Below, in pieces: positions 6,354 to 6,407 of a stretch of 6,407 bases of DNA. The notes beneath the pieces are model-generated. The model did no database searches and was not told the DNA's origin. It was given only the letters and a program-made list of their open reading frames with translations. The stretch covers positions 3,344 through 9,750 of the forward strand of contig DPVW01000309.1 in assembly GCA_003529325.1 (NCBI GenBank), given 5' to 3'. Positions within the stretch are counted from its first letter, which is position 1. The number at the start of each line of letters is the position of its first letter. This DNA is from Candidatus Latescibacterota bacterium (GTDB taxonomy: Bacteria > Latescibacterota > UBA2968 > UBA8231). Position numbers and translations under genes: made by a program.

Positions 6354-6407
6354 TGCGAGGATGCTCTGCTTGACGCTGGTCCATGCGCCTTGAATCGCCA
6401 TCGCAAG

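Noticed and set aside
5631..6401. Minus-strand open frame of 256 codons over the UVR gene
   Set aside because: It is antisense to a gene with a clear UVR motif; the Leu/Val/His-rich product looks like a shadow translation.
6383..6407. ATG at 6383 starting a frame (MRLESPSQ) that runs off the right edge
   Set aside because: Only eight codons are visible and no Shine-Dalgarno precedes it, so a gene cannot be supported.

Overview
The window looks like a bacterial chromosome segment from a Gram-negative (diderm) organism. It is dense in genes and fairly GC-rich, and it carries a TolC-type outer-membrane channel and secreted, membrane-anchored periplasmic proteins. No mobile element, RNA gene, CRISPR array or origin was seen. 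I cannot name the lineage. The last gene belongs to a UVR-motif family that I associate with poorly cultured phyla such as Planctomycetes-like and related groups, but this is a weak hint.

Layout: On the minus strand, about 109-831 encodes a complete ABC-transporter ATPase whose start is fixed by a good Shine-Dalgarno site. A 173-bp divergent intergenic region follows (832-1004). It holds a perfect 10-bp inverted repeat whose arms each contain TTGACA pointing outward, and a second, outer pair of TTACCGG elements. On the plus strand three genes form a tight operon: a TolC-family outer-membrane protein (1005-2387) and two tandem paralogous proteins of 506 and 518 residues (2384-3904 and 3901-5457). 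Both junctions are ATGA overlaps. After an 86-bp gap comes a separate-looking gene for a UVR-motif (UvrB/UvrC-type) soluble protein (5544-6341).

How the genes may work together: The ATPase and the TolC operon diverge from a shared regulatory region, so they may serve one export system. The two paralogs are the unusual part. Each has a signal peptide, an N-terminal helical hairpin or coiled coil, about three beta-rich domains (the last resembling the NEW3 / COG1470 type), one C-terminal membrane helix and the same short basic tail, SI[RK][IV]SRR. The hairpin of the first reads like the alpha-hairpin of HlyD/AcrA-type periplasmic adaptors, the part that docks on TolC, yet no lipoyl or beta-barrel adaptor core was recognised. 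My main hypothesis is that the pair forms an atypical, perhaps heteromeric, adaptor linking TolC to an inner-membrane ABC exporter. No permease is visible in the window, so this remains inference.
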